Positions 1-8,783 of a DNA stretch of 64,000 nt are shown here, one piece after another; within the stretch, counting starts at the first letter, position 1, and each line of letters begins with the position of its first letter. A program made the translations under genes and the position numbers. Source of the DNA: Desemzia incerta (GTDB taxonomy: Bacteria > Bacillota > Bacilli > Lactobacillales > Carnobacteriaceae); the NCBI RefSeq assembly GCF_900115825.1, contig NZ_FOXW01000004.1:62001-126000 (forward strand), written 5' to 3'. The notes beneath the pieces were generated by a model, which saw only the letters and a list, made by a program, of their open reading frames with translations, did no database searches and was not told the origin of the DNA.

Positions 1-218
1 TCAATTCACTATTCAAAACATGTCCGGATGCAACTAAATTATTAATAGTATTTTGTCGATTATTTAAAGCTAATATTTGAACTCTCTTAGTTAAATTGAT
101 GATTTTTCTAAGAGAGTTATATAGTGAAACATTATTAACTATATAACGTACAAAAATTTTATAAATCAAAACAAAAGATAGTTTACAAACATATTTGTTT
201 TGAGCCAACTATTTTTTT
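1..218. other. AT-rich non-coding edge with an 11-bp inverted repeat
   Basis: No convincing gene is visible downstream of the first glycosyltransferase. The only structure is a perfect inverted repeat, AACTCTCTTAG at 80-90 and CTAAGAGAGTT at 108-118, separated by 17 bases. It lacks a clean T-run on either side, so it is only a weak terminator candidate for the minus-strand cluster. All frames contain several stops. Confidence 0.4.
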
Positions 219-1409
219 CTATTGAAATAGGTTAGAATACAAATTTTCGTACATTTTTGACACATTCTTTGTTGAAAAGTTTTTTTCGGCAACTTTTAAA
301 CATTTGGTAGCCATACCGGAATTACCTTTAAGCTGTTTTTCGATAAAGTTGAATACGTTTAAATCAATTTCATCATTAAAACTTACCCCCACACCGTGCT
401 CGTCTACTACTTCTTTACCACCTATCGCATTCTTATTGCATATAATCGGGACACCAGAGGATAAGTAATCTACTGTTTTAATACCCATTCTAACGTCTGG
501 TCTTGCCATTATTTGCAATCCACATAAGCATCCAGCAATTTTTTTATGCAGTTTTTCTGGCGATTCATTCTTAACCATGTATCTATCTTTTGGAATTCCA
601 ATTTTGTTAAACTCTTTTTTTACAGTATTAATATTCTGTGCCATAACATAATATTCGAAATTAATGTCTGGAAATTTTTCTATAATTTTTTTAGTAAACG
701 CTGCATATACTCTAATGTCATTCCATCCATAACCAATGCTTCCTACATAACATATAGATTTTCTAGATTGAGCGTTGCACAATTTTGTCATTTGACTTTC
801 ACTTTTCACTTCTGCATTATTTGGTATCACTATAGTATTATTAGAGTTTTTTGCTAAGTAATCTTGAAAGTTGTGTGTGGTAGCAATTGAAACATCAGAT
901 TTTTTTAGAATGATTTTTTCGATTTCCTCCCATGTTTTATATTTTTTAGAATGTTTTTTTACCTTATAAGTACTATTTATCTCAGTTAGATAAGGCGATC
1001 TTGCATCAAATACAGATTTAACGGAATTCTCTGTTTCACAAATTTTAGCTGCAATATATCCAGCATTATACCCTCTAGCATGTATAATATTAATATTATT
1101 GATTCTTATTATCTTTTTCAATCTATAGATGAGTTGCATTTTAAGGAAATGTATTTGTGTTTTTGATAGTGGGAATTTCAAGACTAAAACAGGTATTCTT
1201 ATTACTTTAATATTATAACTTTCAAGATAGGCAGCAACTTTATTAAATTCTTCTTTCTTTTTAAACATGTAATCTAATCTACATGCCCACAATAGTACTA
1301 TTTCATACTTCTCTCTATTTACAGATTTAAGTATATCTATAACTTGTGTTTTTACAATTGGAGAAAAAATTTCTTCTCGAACAATTAAGTAACCTACTTT
1401 AAGTTTCAT
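219..1409 (-). CDS. glycosyltransferase (GT4-like), capsule cluster
   Basis: This 396-residue protein is probably a cytoplasmic glycosyltransferase adding a sugar to the lipid-linked capsule repeat unit. The C-terminal half has the shape of a GT-B nucleotide-sugar domain: an IPNN stretch near residue 195, CYVGSIGYGW near 220, then GIKTVDYLSSGVPIICNK and EVVDEHGVGV, which match the donor-binding region of family 4 enzymes. The N-terminal half carries an acceptor-side motif, IIHARGYNAGYIAAK. The start overlaps the 3' end of the polymerase gene by 11 bases, so the two are translationally coupled. Base composition is very AT-rich, like its two upstream neighbours. Donor and acceptor sugars cannot be predicted. 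It is the last recognisable gene of the cluster in the window. Confidence 0.75.
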   Translation of the reverse strand: MKLKVGYLIVREEIFSPIVKTQVIDILKSVNREKYEIVLLWACRLDYMFKKKEEFNKVAAYLESYNIKVIRIPVLVLKFPLSKTQIHFLKMQLIYRLKKIIRINNINIIHARGYNAGYIAAKICETENSVKSVFDARSPYLTEINSTYKVKKHSKKYKTWEEIEKIILKKSDVSIATTHNFQDYLAKNSNNTIVIPNNAEVKSESQMTKLCNAQSRKSICYVGSIGYGWNDIRVYAAFTKKIIEKFPDINFEYYVMAQNINTVKKEFNKIGIPKDRYMVKNESPEKLHKKIAGCLCGLQIMARPDVRMGIKTVDYLSSGVPIICNKNAIGGKEVVDEHGVGVSFNDEIDLNVFNFIEKQLKGNSGMATKCLKVAEKNFSTKNVSKMYENLYSNLFQ

Positions 1410-2706
1410 TGGAGCACCTCTCTTTCGTAATTTTTCTATATAATAATGAGATGAAAATTACAAGTATTTCAAAATATGTTCCTGTAAAAAAATAATTGTT
1501 TTTTATGGACAATCCGAATGTAATTAAAATCATTATGACAATAATTTGATTAATATAATTAATTTCTCTAAAATTATATTTTTGCTTTATGAGCTGATTC
1601 TTAACTCTAAATGTATCTACAAAAACCTTTAAATACCAAATCATACTCAAAGTTAAGCCAATAATTCCAATTGAATAAATAGTTGTTGTGTATCCTGGAT
1701 CTTGGTTAACATTTGCCGCAATTCCAAATATAATATTAGTTAAACTAAGTCCGTCAAAGTTAAAGTGATTTAAAAATGTACTTTCAATATTAGTATCAGC
1801 ATAAGAATCCATAAAACCATTTACAACACTATTAAAATGTGGAAAGTAATTACTTAACGTATTTTGTAGATTCCCCCCAATACTTGTAGTAGCAAGGAAA
1901 AGCAAAAGAACTGGCACTGCTATAATACTTATAAAGATTATACCTAACCTCACTTCAAATTTTTTGTTTTTGTTTTTCCTGTTTTTTATAATAAACAAAA
2001 ATAGGATTACTAACAAAATGAGAATTGAAAATCTTGATGTTACTAATGTACCACCCATAAAAAGAATCATCATAATTCTTAAATTAATTTTTTTTGTTGT
2101 TTTATAAGGAAATGCAGATGATAGGATATATCCCAGGACACAAAGTAACCCTGCCATATCAAAACCAATCATCAATCCTGTAGAACGTAAAGGCCTAATT
2201 TTTTTGTCGAATCCAGTAAACAATGATAACATATGTTGTAATTCTAAATTAAAAGCTGTAACAATTACTAAAAAAGCATGAATTGCTAGAACCTTTATTA
2301 ATGAATATATTATTGCTTCATTTGATTTTTTTGAGGCCGCAAAAATAGTCCAAATAGAAATAAGTGATATTATACTTCTTAAATATCTTCCAACTAGAAC
2401 AACTAAAATATTGTCATTTAACAGCATCATAAAAAACGAATACATTAATATTATTAAAATGCCTACTACGTACGAAAAGTAATTCTTATAAAAAACTATA
2501 TTTTTTTTCTGTGATAATACAATTATCACAGTAAATAAGCTTGCAATTATACTAGTATCAAAATATAGGCCGATTTTAGGTCCAAAGAGCAAAAAAAATA
2601 GATATGGAGTTATCAAATAATTAAATAGATTCACCCTTGATTTGTTTTGTAATTTAGAATAATAACCACTTTTATCCATTTCAGTATTTCTCACTAATTC
2701 TTCCAC
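1399..2706 (-). CDS. Wzy-type polysaccharide polymerase / O-antigen ligase-like membrane protein
   Basis: A 435-residue polytopic membrane protein with roughly ten or more hydrophobic segments and a larger extracytoplasmic stretch around residues 275-325 (from GGNLQNTLSNYFPHF onward). This is the layout of Wzy polymerases, which join lipid-linked repeat units on the outer face of the membrane. Sequence conservation in this family is low, so the call rests on topology and position between glycosyltransferases. Start MEELVRNTEMDK lies 15 bases downstream of the preceding gene's stop. Codon use is strongly AT-biased (many AAT, ATA, TTA), unlike the housekeeping genes further on, consistent with a horizontally acquired cassette. 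No separate Wzx flippase is visible within the window part of the cluster. Confidence 0.7.
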   Translation of the reverse strand: MEELVRNTEMDKSGYYSKLQNKSRVNLFNYLITPYLFFLLFGPKIGLYFDTSIIASLFTVIIVLSQKKNIVFYKNYFSYVVGILIILMYSFFMMLLNDNILVVLVGRYLRSIISLISIWTIFAASKKSNEAIIYSLIKVLAIHAFLVIVTAFNLELQHMLSLFTGFDKKIRPLRSTGLMIGFDMAGLLCVLGYILSSAFPYKTTKKINLRIMMILFMGGTLVTSRFSILILLVILFLFIIKNRKNKNKKFEVRLGIIFISIIAVPVLLLFLATTSIGGNLQNTLSNYFPHFNSVVNGFMDSYADTNIESTFLNHFNFDGLSLTNIIFGIAANVNQDPGYTTTIYSIGIIGLTLSMIWYLKVFVDTFRVKNQLIKQKYNFREINYINQIIVIMILITFGLSIKNNYFFTGTYFEILVIFISLLYRKITKERCSNET

Positions 2707-2721
2707 ACTCCACCCACTCTT

Positions 2722-3840
2722 CTATTTTATACCGAGAACTTTGAGCCAATAGTTTAAATTATGATTATAGGAGAAGTTTTCTGTCCAATTGACATATGAA
2801 CCTCTACTATAATTCAGCCATACTTCGAATGAACTACCTAATTTAAGTACAGCTTCGATCCAATCTCTTTTATTATTTTCGTCATTTATTAAAAAGCCCG
2901 TTTCATTATTTATCACTTGTGAATTATAACCAACATTTGAACCAATTACAGGTAAACAAGTAGAAATATATTGTACTAACTTAAAACCACCTTTACCTAA
3001 AGTGTAGTCGTTTTTATTTAAAGGCATAACTCCAATATGAGCATTATATATTTGTTCTTTTGCTAAACTTCTTGTCCATTTCATATTAATTAATTTTAAA
3101 TGCTTGGTTTTATACTCTACAGATTTGTTACACACACATATAAGAACTAGCTGTTTTTTTTGTTTTTCATGAAGTATTATTGAGGCTTCATCTAAAGCTT
3201 CAATAATGCTAACTAAATGAGGGATATTTCCTGAAGTTGCTACCCAGACTAATCTAATTTCATTATCAAAAGTTTCTTTTCTTTTCTTTTCTAATTTTTT
3301 TTGAGAAAAACCTTGTAAATCTCCGTCAGTTGTCGGTAGTAAATCTACTTTTTTTTCATACTTTGTGCCTAGTTTTGACTTCAAAAAATCATTAGTAACA
3401 ACAATTTTGGAACTGTTTCTCATTAATATTTCTGCCTGCAAATTTGATATTTCACCACTATTAAATATATAATCATCAAAATCCCAAATAAAAAATGTGT
3501 TTTTAGTTACTTTATCAATAAGGACTCTCAATAAGAACGGAGTATATCTAGGACAAAAAGACTTCGATAAGATTATATACTCAGGTTTATTCACTAAATC
3601 AATTAATAAAAATGTTGTTACTCTAATTAACATAATAATATAATATATTATTCCTAAAAAAGCATGTAATATTTTTTTGTTTTTAGGAACTTGGAGATAT
3701 AATTCGTATAGTTTATCTGGTGCAATATTTCTAATAAGTACGTCCGTTTCGAATTTTTCAACATATTGAATAATTCGATAATAGCTAGATGGAGTTATAT
3801 TCGCGTTTCTAACATATACTGTAATTTTTCGGTTATTCAT
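2722..3840 (-). CDS. glycosyltransferase (GT-B fold), capsule cluster
   Basis: About 372 residues. The C-terminal part has glycosyltransferase features: LVWVATSGNIPHL around residue 200, then IGVMPLNKNDYTLGKGGFKL and LVQYISTCLPVIGSNVGYNS, which resemble the donor-binding helix of family 4 enzymes. The N-terminal part has a hydrophobic segment at about 65-85 (LGIIYYIIMLIRVTTFLLI) that could anchor it to the membrane. An upstream ATG exists at 3852, but GAGGT sits only 5 bases before the ATG at 3840, so the later start (MNNRKITVYV) is preferred. It is the first gene of what looks like a separate transcript: a terminator precedes it at 4053-4095 and a -10 box lies at 3889. Sugar specificity is unknown. 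Confidence 0.7.
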   Translation of the reverse strand: MNNRKITVYVRNANITPSSYYRIIQYVEKFETDVLIRNIAPDKLYELYLQVPKNKKILHAFLGIIYYIIMLIRVTTFLLIDLVNKPEYIILSKSFCPRYTPFLLRVLIDKVTKNTFFIWDFDDYIFNSGEISNLQAEILMRNSSKIVVTNDFLKSKLGTKYEKKVDLLPTTDGDLQGFSQKKLEKKRKETFDNEIRLVWVATSGNIPHLVSIIEALDEASIILHEKQKKQLVLICVCNKSVEYKTKHLKLINMKWTRSLAKEQIYNAHIGVMPLNKNDYTLGKGGFKLVQYISTCLPVIGSNVGYNSQVINNETGFLINDENNKRDWIEAVLKLGSSFEVWLNYSRGSYVNWTENFSYNHNLNYWLKVLGIK

Positions 3841-3888
3841 TAAGGACCTCATTCTCTGATGATTTTTAACATAATGATTTAGTTTTTT

Positions 3889-3917
3889 ATTATATATAGC
3901 TTTTTCGAAACATCTAA
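3889..3917 (-). promoter_or_regulatory. putative internal promoter of the distal capsule genes
   Basis: On the minus strand a consensus -10 TATAAT (3889-3894) is preceded by a 17-base spacer and TTAGAT (3912-3917), a weak -35. It lies about 50 bases upstream of the glycosyltransferase start and downstream of a strong terminator, so the three AT-rich genes below it probably have their own transcript. Confidence 0.4.
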
Positions 3918-4052
3918 AACATTATTTTGACTTATTTTTTTAATTATTATCAAATTATTTGTAGAGACAAATAACAACTTAAGTTTACTTTCTAAGATTA
4001 AAGGGTCTTAATTAAGATGTTTTCTCAAAATGATTATATCGCATGAAAGAAA

Positions 4053-4095
4053 AAGCACAAAGGAACATTAATAGCTGTAATATTAAATGTTCCTT
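4053..4095 (-). terminator. rho-independent terminator after the GT4 gene
   Basis: Directly after the stop codon (4097-4099), the minus strand forms a stem from AAGGAACATT / AATGTTCCTT with extra A-T pairs, followed by a T-rich run. It separates the promoter-proximal capsule genes from the distal ones. Confidence 0.7.
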
Positions 4096-4096
4096 A

Positions 4097-5191
4097 CTAA
4101 GTAATTTTAGATAGTTCATTAGTATAAGCTTCTATTACAATTTTTCGGTCAAACTCTCTTTCAACTTTTTCTCTACCAGCTAATCCCATCTTTTTTTTCT
4201 CTTCGTAATTCAATTTAATAAATGCTTCGACTTGCTTAATTAAATCCTTAGTATTTTTTTGTTTAACGATATACCCAGTAATCTTATGATCAACAACTTC
4301 TCTACAACCACTTCTATCTGTTGTTATTATCGGCCTGCCACTAGCAGAACTTTCTAAGAGTACGTTTGATAAACCTTCGGGATAATAAGTAGGATGTATC
4401 GTGCAATGAGTTTTCTTCAGTATTTTACGAACGTCTCTTACCATACCATGATAAGTTAAAACACCTTCATTATGTAATTCATTTAGTTGTTCTTCATACT
4501 TTTCTTCACAAAAACCACACACATGAAATTTAGTGTTTGGGTATTTTGCAGTAATGTATTTTGCAGTTTCTATATATTGATCTATTCCTTTTTCTTTCAT
4601 AATTCTTGATATAAAAACAAACTCTATCGTATCTTCAGAAGGATATTCTAATACTTGAAAATGATTTAAGTTAACTCCCGATCCAGGAAGTAGTTCATGT
4701 TTATCCACTACAATATTGTTCTTTTGGAAAAAATTCATGTTTTCTGTATTTTGAAAAAAAACTCTTTGAATCTTTGAAAAGGCTAATTTGTATAATGCGA
4801 CAGTTATTTGTTGCATTATACCATTTTTTTCAACGGCAGTTCCTAAACCTGTAATGTTTGCTACATATGGGACGCCATATTTCTTTGCAGCAATTCCCCC
4901 GTATATATTGGGTTTTATCGTATACGTCAATACAACATCTGGTTTTATATCTTTCATTATCTTTTTATAGTAATCTAAAAGTTTTATTTCTCTTAAGGGA
5001 TTAATACCATGACGTTCAATGGTTGCCTCAATATACTCACATCCCATTGCTACTAAATCATCTATTCTCTCCCCATAGGGTGAAGAAATAACGACTTCAT
5101 GACCATCCAATAATAATCTCTCAACCAATTCTTTTCTAAAATTATAAATTACTACATCATGATTCACTAAAATCAATACTTTTTTAGACAC
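4097..5191 (-). CDS. GT4 family glycosyltransferase (CapM/EpsD-like)
   Basis: A 364-residue GT-B enzyme with both halves clear. The N-terminal acceptor domain begins KKVLILVNHDVVIYNFR, with the family motifs TYTIKPNIYGGIAAK (about 88-103) and NITGLGTAVEK (about 112-122). The C-terminal donor domain has FISRIMKEKGIDQYIE (near 193) and HPTYYPEGLSNVLLESSASG (near 265), the EX7E-type signature of retaining family 4 enzymes. Homologues transfer a hexose or N-acetylhexosamine onto an undecaprenyl-diphosphate-linked first sugar. The gene starts at the stop of the epimerase gene (one base shared) and belongs to the same operon. It probably adds the second residue of the repeat unit, since it follows the priming transferase and sugar-modifying genes. 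Confidence 0.85.
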   Translation of the reverse strand: MSKKVLILVNHDVVIYNFRKELVERLLLDGHEVVISSPYGERIDDLVAMGCEYIEATIERHGINPLREIKLLDYYKKIMKDIKPDVVLTYTIKPNIYGGIAAKKYGVPYVANITGLGTAVEKNGIMQQITVALYKLAFSKIQRVFFQNTENMNFFQKNNIVVDKHELLPGSGVNLNHFQVLEYPSEDTIEFVFISRIMKEKGIDQYIETAKYITAKYPNTKFHVCGFCEEKYEEQLNELHNEGVLTYHGMVRDVRKILKKTHCTIHPTYYPEGLSNVLLESSASGRPIITTDRSGCREVVDHKITGYIVKQKNTKDLIKQVEAFIKLNYEEKKKMGLAGREKVEREFDRKIVIEAYTNELSKIT

Positions 5192-6057
5192 TAATAACCA
5201 CTACTCTCTGTCATCTCAATAGATTCTCTCAAGCTTCTTATTTGGTAGTTCCCTTTAGTATAATTGCTTAAACATTTATCATATATTAGGTTGCCAAATA
5301 CTTTGTTTATAATCTCAATTCTACTACAAAATCTAATTATCCTATTAAATTTTTTTGTCATAAAAATACGTTTCCCACTAATTTCTGAGATTATCTTCAC
5401 TAATTCACTTGTCTTCACATATGCTGCATTTTGCGGAAAGAATAACCCTGTTTCTTTATTATCGACCATTAGTTTTAAAAATTCGCATAAATTGTCGATA
5501 TATAACATACTACGTTCATTAACATAATCTGGGAATATTGGTGTTGCTTTTGCTAACTTTACTAGTCTAGGGTAATTTCCCTTTGAGTCTTTCCCATAAA
5601 TCATTGGTGGTCTCACGATCACAACTTTAAAGTTATCTGACTCCAAATGCTTAATTCCTTCTTCTGCTTGGAGTTTGCTATCACCATAAAAGTTACTCGG
5701 TGTCGGGATTGTTTCTTTGTCAATTAGTCGCTTATTGCTGCTACTATCACCATATACAATTATACTACTCATAAATATGAACTGTTTGACTCCTTCAAAT
5801 TTTGCTTTATTTGCAACTTCAATCGTCAGATCTCTATTCACTTGATAATAAAGTTCTTCCATTTTCGGGTCAGAAGAAACGTGAGCTATTCCAGCCACAT
5901 GGAGAATTGAATCATATTGATAAAAATCTTCATATTTCCAATCATCGTTTCTTAAACTAATTTTATCAACTTTGTAATCGTCTGGTTCTTTCAACAACCA
6001 TTTCTCGACTGAATTGCCTACATAGCTATTTTTACCAGTAATTAAGATTTTTTTCAT
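5191..6057 (-). CDS. NAD-dependent epimerase/dehydratase (short-chain), nucleotide-sugar 4-ketoreductase or epimerase
   Basis: A 288-residue extended short-chain dehydrogenase. The N-terminal Rossmann motif is TGKNSYVG (residues 7-14); the catalytic pair is Y-x3-K in FYGDSKLQAEEG (about 128-139), preceded by the active-site serine region FIFMSSIIVYGD. The substrate loop VRPPMIYGKDSKG follows. The family includes UDP-sugar 4-epimerases and 4-ketoreductases such as WbpV-type enzymes. The next gene upstream but one is a UDP-GlcNAc 4,6-dehydratase-like protein, so this enzyme may reduce its 4-keto product to UDP-QuiNAc or UDP-FucNAc for the adjacent priming transferase. That is inference from context. 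The start overlaps the transferase stop by four bases. Confidence 0.75.
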   Translation of the reverse strand: MKKILITGKNSYVGNSVEKWLLKEPDDYKVDKISLRNDDWKYEDFYQYDSILHVAGIAHVSSDPKMEELYYQVNRDLTIEVANKAKFEGVKQFIFMSSIIVYGDSSSNKRLIDKETIPTPSNFYGDSKLQAEEGIKHLESDNFKVVIVRPPMIYGKDSKGNYPRLVKLAKATPIFPDYVNERSMLYIDNLCEFLKLMVDNKETGLFFPQNAAYVKTSELVKIISEISGKRIFMTKKFNRIIRFCSRIEIINKVFGNLIYDKCLSNYTKGNYQIRSLRESIEMTESSGY

Positions 6058-6722
6058 TTACTCACTGACTCCTCAACTTTGCTTTTAGAAGATGTCTTGC
6101 TTTGTTTTTTCTTCGCAGTGTCTCCTGTTCCGCCTTCTAGAACTCCATCTGACTTAACGACACTTATAATAGTTTCTACAAAACACTTCACATCCATTGT
6201 AAATCCAATTTTTTGTACGTATTCTCCGTCCAATTTCGCTTTTTCCTCGATTGGAAGCTCATCTCTTCCGTTTATCTGAGCCCACCCAGTCAATCCAGCT
6301 GGCACATCATTTGCGTTGTATTTATCTCGTTCTTCAATCAAATCGTATTGGTTCCACAATGCTGGACGAGGTCCGATGATGCTCATATCGTTTTTTAAGA
6401 TATTGAGGATTTGAGGAAGTTCATCCAACGACGTTTTCCTCAAAAACTTTCCTACACGGGTGATCCATTGGTCTGGATTCTCCAATAAGTGAGTCGGCAT
6501 ATCTTTCGGTGTATCGATTCGCATTGTCCGAAACTTTAAAATATAGAAGTATTTCTTATTTAAACCGACTCGTTTTTGTTTGAAGAGAATTGGACCTTTA
6601 GAGTCCAGTTTGATGGCCATAATTAAGATGAGAAAAAGAGGAAACAAGACAATCAACCCTAAAAATGAAAGGATGATATCCATTACTCTTTTGATGATTT
6701 TATAATCCACTGATCCACTCAC
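6054..6722 (-). CDS. undecaprenyl-phosphate sugar-1-phosphate transferase (priming transferase)
   Basis: A 222-residue bacterial sugar transferase. One N-terminal membrane helix (residues about 13-35, IILSFLGLIVLFPLFLILI) is followed by the catalytic domain: GPILFKQKRVGLNKKYF, FRTMRIDTP, TSLDELPQILNILKNDMSIIGPRP and GLTGWAQINGRDELP, all diagnostic. The enzyme moves a sugar-1-phosphate from a UDP-sugar to undecaprenyl phosphate at the inner membrane face and so starts each repeat unit. Length fits the small PglC/WbaP-C class rather than the long WbaP type. The C-terminus ends in a low-complexity Lys/Ser tail (KKKQSKTSSKSK). It shares four bases with the next gene. Donor is probably an N-acetylated 6-deoxyhexose, judged from neighbours only. 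Confidence 0.9.
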   Translation of the reverse strand: MSGSVDYKIIKRVMDIILSFLGLIVLFPLFLILIMAIKLDSKGPILFKQKRVGLNKKYFYILKFRTMRIDTPKDMPTHLLENPDQWITRVGKFLRKTSLDELPQILNILKNDMSIIGPRPALWNQYDLIEERDKYNANDVPAGLTGWAQINGRDELPIEEKAKLDGEYVQKIGFTMDVKCFVETIISVVKSDGVLEGGTGDTAKKKQSKTSSKSKVEESVSK

Positions 6723-6789
6723 TCCTCAATCAAGTATGTAAGAGAAATAGCTTCGGTTCTTTTACCGCTCAACCAAGGCTTCCCTCCTT

Positions 6790-8661
6790 TTATTGTGCAA
6801 AGATGACGCTTGGATTTTCCATATCTTCTTCTACGTCTTCCGTTTGTTTGTGCTTGTTGTTGGCAAAATCCACCAACTTCACTTTCAGCTCATCATCGCT
6901 ATACATTTCCAATCCATGAACAAAATGCATGACTTCTTCAATCGGTAGGTTGTTGACTTTTCCTACGAATATTTTCTCATACACTTGCCGATCGGTATGT
7001 TCACCGGTTGCCAAGAGTTCTTCGTAAAGCTTTTCTCCTGGGCGGATACCGGCTTCAGTGATGTTGATTTCGTCTTCTGTGTAGCCAGACAGCTTGATCA
7101 TTTTTTTCGCTAAATCAACAATTCTAACGGGTTCCGCCATGTCTAAGACAAAGATTTCTCCGCCTTGCGCCAACGCTCCTGCTTGAAGTACTAACCGGCT
7201 AGCTTCTGGAATAGTCATAAAATAACGCGTCATTCGAAAATCGGTCACAGTGACAGGACCGCCGTTTTTAATTTGTTCTTTAAATAATGGAATGACACTT
7301 CCTCTACTGCCTAGCACGTTGCCAAAACGTACGGCAACAAAATTCGTTTTTCCTTCTTCATTCAATCCTGTGACAATCATTTCAGCAATTCGTTTAGTAG
7401 ACCCCATCACATTCGGTGGGTTAACGGCTTTATCCGTCGAAACCATAACAAAGCTTTGCACATCTGCCGCTTTAGCAGCTTCTGCCATATTTTTCGTTCC
7501 GTAAACGTTATTCTTTACTGATTCTGTTGGATTGTATTCCATTAATGGGACATGTTTGTGAGCAGCTGCATGGTAAACGCGATCTGGTTTATATTGTTCC
7601 ATGATTTTAAAAATACGTTCTCGGTCTTGTATATCCGCTATGATAGGGACAATTTCTGTATTGGTATGTAAATTCATTAATTCCTTATTGATTAAATAAA
7701 TGGAGTTTTCTCCATGTCCTAACAATAAAATACGTTTTGGTGAAAAGCGGATAATTTGCCGACAAATCTCTGACCCAATCGAACCACCTGCTCCACTCAC
7801 CAGAACGGTTTGACCAGATAAGTTTTCAGCTATGGTTTCCATATCTAACTTTACTTCTTCTCGTCCTAATAAATCGACCACGTCAATTTCTTTAAACTTG
7901 TTGACTTCATACTTGCCTAAAACGACTTCTTCTACCGAAGGCATTTGATTCACTTTAGCATTTGTTTGAGCACATATCTCTACAACTTCATTCAACTCTT
8001 GAGGTGATAAAGAAGGTATCGCTACAGTAATTTGTTCGATTTCATGAAGTTTAACCAATTCTGGAATATTTTCTACTTTGCCAATAACCGGCACACCATA
8101 AAGAGTCATACGCTCTTTGGCTGAATCATCATCTATTATTCCAATCAGTTCCACTTCAAAGTCATGTCGTTGAAGACTTTTGATAAACAAACTACCACCT
8201 TGTCCTGCTCCTACAATCAAAGTCCGTACTTTTTGAGTAATTTCGCCATGAACAGATAGTTCTTTTAATTTTTGTTGATGTTCGTTATAAATCCGCCAAA
8301 TAATCCGACTTCCTGGAATAAGGGCTACAGAAAATAGGTATGTCAATAACATGAAGCGAAGACTGATGGATTCTACGAACGGTACGGATATCAATGAAGC
8401 TGCAAAAAAAGCTAACGTAACTGCTGCCATATGGTTAAATGTTTCTCGAATACTCGTGTAGCGATTGATTTTGAAAAAAAGGTGGAAACGCAAGGCAAAG
8501 AACAAGTAAAACACCCAGCTTAGACCGAGGGCAATCCAAAAATCTCTTGTTAATAACGAAATGTAAGGTTCTAAAAATATGTAAGAAAGAATACTAGAAG
8601 CCAGGATAGCAAATGTATCAAACGCTAGCAGTACTCTCCGCTTCATTTTGCGATTTATCAC
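6790..8661 (-). CDS. membrane nucleoside-diphosphate sugar epimerase/dehydratase (CapD/FlaA1/PglF type)
   Basis: A 623-residue protein with about four N-terminal membrane helices (residues 10-125). A first Rossmann-like domain carries GAGQGGSLFIKSL (about 150-165). The catalytic domain begins VSGAGGSIGSEICRQI (about 288). Family members convert UDP-GlcNAc to a 4-keto-6-deoxy sugar at the inner membrane face. The usual Tyr of the catalytic Y-x3-K is replaced by Met: the segment reads VNPPNVMGSTKRIAEM, as is normal for this dehydratase class. The C-terminus has the lengthy ADLAKKMIKLSGY / GIRPGEKLYEELL region typical of the class. The product would feed the epimerase/reductase downstream. A terminator-like hairpin (8698-8760) precedes the gene and may reduce expression relative to the kinase gene. 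Confidence 0.88.
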   Translation of the reverse strand: MINRKMKRRVLLAFDTFAILASSILSYIFLEPYISLLTRDFWIALGLSWVFYLFFALRFHLFFKINRYTSIRETFNHMAAVTLAFFAASLISVPFVESISLRFMLLTYLFSVALIPGSRIIWRIYNEHQQKLKELSVHGEITQKVRTLIVGAGQGGSLFIKSLQRHDFEVELIGIIDDDSAKERMTLYGVPVIGKVENIPELVKLHEIEQITVAIPSLSPQELNEVVEICAQTNAKVNQMPSVEEVVLGKYEVNKFKEIDVVDLLGREEVKLDMETIAENLSGQTVLVSGAGGSIGSEICRQIIRFSPKRILLLGHGENSIYLINKELMNLHTNTEIVPIIADIQDRERIFKIMEQYKPDRVYHAAAHKHVPLMEYNPTESVKNNVYGTKNMAEAAKAADVQSFVMVSTDKAVNPPNVMGSTKRIAEMIVTGLNEEGKTNFVAVRFGNVLGSRGSVIPLFKEQIKNGGPVTVTDFRMTRYFMTIPEASRLVLQAGALAQGGEIFVLDMAEPVRIVDLAKKMIKLSGYTEDEINITEAGIRPGEKLYEELLATGEHTDRQVYEKIFVGKVNNLPIEEVMHFVHGLEMYSDDELKVKLVDFANNKHKQTEDVEEDMENPSVIFAQ

Positions 8662-8697
8662 TTAATCTCTCCTCCTCCGTATTTTATACTGAATATA

Positions 8698-8760
8698 AAA
8701 CAAAAAATGAATCTGCAATTTTTAATCACCTGCTAAAGAGGTAACGTGGATTCATTTTTT
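8698..8760 (-). terminator. intra-operon terminator/attenuator hairpin
   Basis: Between the kinase and dehydratase genes, AAAAAATGAATC and GATTCATTTTTT (8749-8760 and 8702-8713) form a perfect 12-bp stem on the minus strand with a 35-base loop. The loop holds a smaller ACCT/AGGT helix, and the 3' arm ends in a T-run. It looks like partial termination or an mRNA-end stabiliser inside the capsule operon. Confidence 0.5.
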
Positions 8761-8783
8761 GCCTCCTGTATGATAGTTGCTAT

